A DNA stretch of 64,000 nucleotides from an uncultured SAR116 cluster alpha proteobacterium (GTDB lineage Bacteria; Pseudomonadota; Alphaproteobacteria; Puniceispirillales; Marisalimonadaceae): NCBI GenBank assembly GCA_902537945.1, contig CACBDG010000001.1, positions 124,001-188,000 of the forward strand, in the 5' to 3' direction. Numbering within the stretch: the first letter of the stretch is position 1; each line of letters opens with the position of its first letter. A program made the translations under genes and the position numbers. Below, piece by piece: positions 62,357-64,000 of this stretch. A model generated the notes under the pieces. It worked only from the letters and a program-made list of their open reading frames with translations. It ran no database searches and had not been told where the DNA came from.

Positions 62357-63555
62357 ATGCGTTATCAAATAGATCATTTAGCTTATATTTTTTTAGTAAT
62401 ACGGTTTCTCTTTTTGGGCTCTGGATACAAAAAATTGGAGTTGGTTGGCTTACTTGGGAAATTACAGAATCTACATTTTGGACAAGTTTTGTAACTTTAG
62501 CTCTTATGGCACCTGCAGGAGTGTTAGGACCATTTTTTGCTGTATTTGCAGAAAATTGGAATATGAGGGTAGCAAGTGTAATATTAAAAATATTAATGTT
62601 TTTAATTGGAATATTAATTTGGTTCTTACAATATTTAGATCAACATACACTATTTACTTTAGCTTTTTTGTCTGTTTTACAAGGTTTATTAAGTGCTTGT
62701 TATCACCCTGTAAGATTGGTTTTTGTCTCTATTGTTGTTCCAAAAAATTTACTCTCTAGTGCTGTAGGTCTAAATTCTGCATCCTTTAATGGATCAAGAG
62801 TTGTTGGTCCTGCTTTTGCTGGAGGATTGATAGCTTTTTTTAATCTTGAAGTAACTTTTTTGATTGCTGCATTAACTTATCTTCCATTGATTCCAATCTT
62901 AATTTATATGCCCTTAAGAACAAGGATTAAGAAAGAAGTTTTACAAGGAAATTTTTTTCATAGATTTTTGGAAGGTGGAAAATTTGCGTTAAGGACCCCC
63001 ATTATTCTAAAAAGTTTATTTGTTGTTTTTGTAAGCGCCTTTTTTGTCAGAGGGATGCTTGAAATTCAACCAACAATTGCGGGAGAAATATTAAAACAAG
63101 GGAGTTTTGGATTATCTTTAATTACAACTACTGCGGGTATTGGGGCCTTATTGGCGTCAATTTGGATAGGTTTTAGAAATAGTAATAAAAGTAAAATTGA
63201 AACTAAATTAGTATCAATGTTAATGCTTGGTCTGATAATAAGCTGCATTATTGGCTTTTTTTCAGAAGTTTATACAATGGCAATATTTTTTACAGTTGTC
63301 GGTTTTACTACAACTGCAGTTGGTATTGGAACTCAAACAATTATCCAATTAGAAGTAGAAGAAGTTTATAGGGCTAGAGTCTTAACTTGGTGGTCAAGCA
63401 TTTCTTTTGGATCATTAACAGTTGGAGGTATAATTTTAGGATTTGTGGGTGAATTCACTCCTTTAAGTAATGGTCTTATAATAATGCCAATTATTGGTTA
63501 TTTCATATTTAAATTGATTTTATACTTTAAATTTAAAAATAATTTATTTAATTGA
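62353..63555 (+). CDS. MFS transporter (MFS_3/EntS-like)
   Basis: This 400-residue membrane protein has about twelve helices and the motif pattern of the MFS_3 (enterobactin-exporter-like) group: FSLYFFSNTVSLFGLWIQKIG at the start, GWLTWEIT, and NSASFNGSRVVGPAFAGGLI about residue 140. The substrate is unknown. It overlaps the hydrolase gene upstream and the convergent EamA gene by 12 bases. Confidence 0.85.
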   Translation: MNALSNRSFSLYFFSNTVSLFGLWIQKIGVGWLTWEITESTFWTSFVTLALMAPAGVLGPFFAVFAENWNMRVASVILKILMFLIGILIWFLQYLDQHTLFTLAFLSVLQGLLSACYHPVRLVFVSIVVPKNLLSSAVGLNSASFNGSRVVGPAFAGGLIAFFNLEVTFLIAALTYLPLIPILIYMPLRTRIKKEVLQGNFFHRFLEGGKFALRTPIILKSLFVVFVSAFFVRGMLEIQPTIAGEILKQGSFGLSLITTTAGIGALLASIWIGFRNSNKSKIETKLVSMLMLGLIISCIIGFFSEVYTMAIFFTVVGFTTTAVGIGTQTIIQLEVEEVYRARVLTWWSSISFGSLTVGGIILGFVGEFTPLSNGLIIMPIIGYFIFKLILYFKFKNNLFN

Positions 63556-64000
63556 TTTTATTATAGCCTCTCTTTTGAAGATATATATACCTGAAATTGT
63601 TATAATGAATCCTCCTACAATTGTAGAAATTATTGGATGCGAGTTCCATATCAAGTAATCAAAAATAATTGCCCATACAATTCCTGTATAATTAAATGGA
63701 CTTACAATTGAAGCAGGTGCTTTTTGTAATGCGTAAGTCATTAACAATTGTGTTAAAAAAGCTGATACACCTAGTCCAATAAATAACAAAATGACTCTTA
63801 ATGAAGGTTCTTTCCACAAAAATGGTTGAAAAAAAGAAGTTAGAATAAAACTCACTAACATAAAGTAAAAGACTGTTTTCACAGGATGTTCAGTTGTCCC
63901 TAGTAATCTTAAAAAAATAATAGTAGTAGACCACATTAAAGTGCCAATTAAGGCATAAATTGAAGCAATTGCTATGGAGCCAGTTGGATTTATTGCAATT
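63544..64000 (-). CDS. EamA-family permease, partial (cut by right edge)
   Basis: The minus-strand frame is open to the right edge: codons before the ATG at 63936 read PTGSIAIASIYALIGTL, a membrane helix typical of the second EamA repeat. Thus at least 151 residues of the C-terminal half are present and the true start lies outside the window. A closing basic tail (KREAIIKSIK) marks the C-terminus. Substrate unknown. It is convergent with the MFS gene. Confidence 0.83.
   Translation of the reverse strand, partial: IAINPTGSIAIASIYALIGTLMWSTTIIFLRLLGTTEHPVKTVFYFMLVSFILTSFFQPFLWKEPSLRVILLFIGLGVSAFLTQLLMTYALQKAPASIVSPFNYTGIVWAIIFDYLIWNSHPIISTIVGGFIITISGIYIFKREAIIKSIK

Noticed and set aside
1-64000. 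CRISPR arrays, insertion sequences or phage genes
   Set aside because: No regularly spaced repeats, cas genes, transposases or phage structural genes were recognised anywhere.

Overview
The window is a strongly AT-rich, gene-dense bacterial chromosome segment. It most likely comes from a free-living, probably marine, alphaproteobacterium with a streamlined genome. Evidence for this is a COQ9-type gene divergent from rpsU, a TrcR/DUF1013 gene, DUF5076, DUF6494, DUF6505 and DUF6352 genes, a yeast-type leuA, short spacers, many 4-base gene overlaps and frequent TTG starts. I saw no transposase, integrase, phage gene or CRISPR array. Both edges cut genes: the left edge an oligoendopeptidase F, the right edge an EamA permease.

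Layout. 0-14.4 kb is housekeeping: pepF end, an ABC1/UbiB kinase-like gene, transhydrogenase pntAB, rpsU/COQ9, metA, purEK, trcR, ygfZ-leuA with a candidate leader peptide, lepA and a small membrane protein. A tRNA-Ser(GGA) lies at 14.5 kb; the 382-base gap between protein genes (14351-14732) holds it and a good sigma-70-like promoter. 14.7-18.6 kb is an accessory-looking trio: B12-binding radical SAM protein, Cys-rich CWC protein and GT-C-like membrane protein. 18.6-27.0 kb is mixed metabolism: EamA, yaaA, M20 amidase/hydrolase, pyrE, Sel1 repeats, acyltransferase and amidase, plus a phytanoyl-CoA dioxygenase-like gene broken by one in-frame TAA.

27.1-52.9 kb is the main feature: a large formate dehydrogenase (FDH) island. 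It holds a Tat-exported, Cys-type catalytic subunit (fdhA), four-cluster ferredoxin (fdhB), cytochrome b (fdhC), a TorD chaperone and a Tat micro-subunit. Poorly described helper genes accompany them: DUF5076, DUF6494, an Mrp ATPase, a degenerate biotin/lipoate ligase-like protein, DUF6505, DUF6352, a four-cluster Fe-S protein, DUF3305 and DUF3306. There is also a small lipoprotein, a WD40-cytochrome c fusion, a 40-residue membrane protein and a trypsin-like protease. Cofactor genes (moeA, mobA-mobB fusion, fdhD), two candidate oxyanion regulators (a ModE-like HTH and an HTH-PBP fusion) and a tungstate importer (tupA divergent from tupBC) complete it. The plausible logic is that TupABC imports tungstate (or molybdate), MoeA/MobAB build the bis-guanylyl cofactor, and FdhD and TorD mature FdhA. 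Tat then exports it, FdhB-FdhC pass formate electrons to quinone, and the WD40-cytochrome c may offer a periplasmic branch. An idonate/gluconate dehydrogenase pair and an Lrp regulator interrupt the island.

52.9-61.4 kb looks like an uptake-and-deacylation cluster: a Dpp/Opp-type importer (A, B, C and a fused double ATPase) interleaved with an M20 amidohydrolase, an N-formylglutamate amidohydrolase-like enzyme and an aspartoacylase-like enzyme. The window ends with an alpha/beta hydrolase, an MFS transporter and the cut EamA gene. All family calls were made by reading motifs, without database searches.
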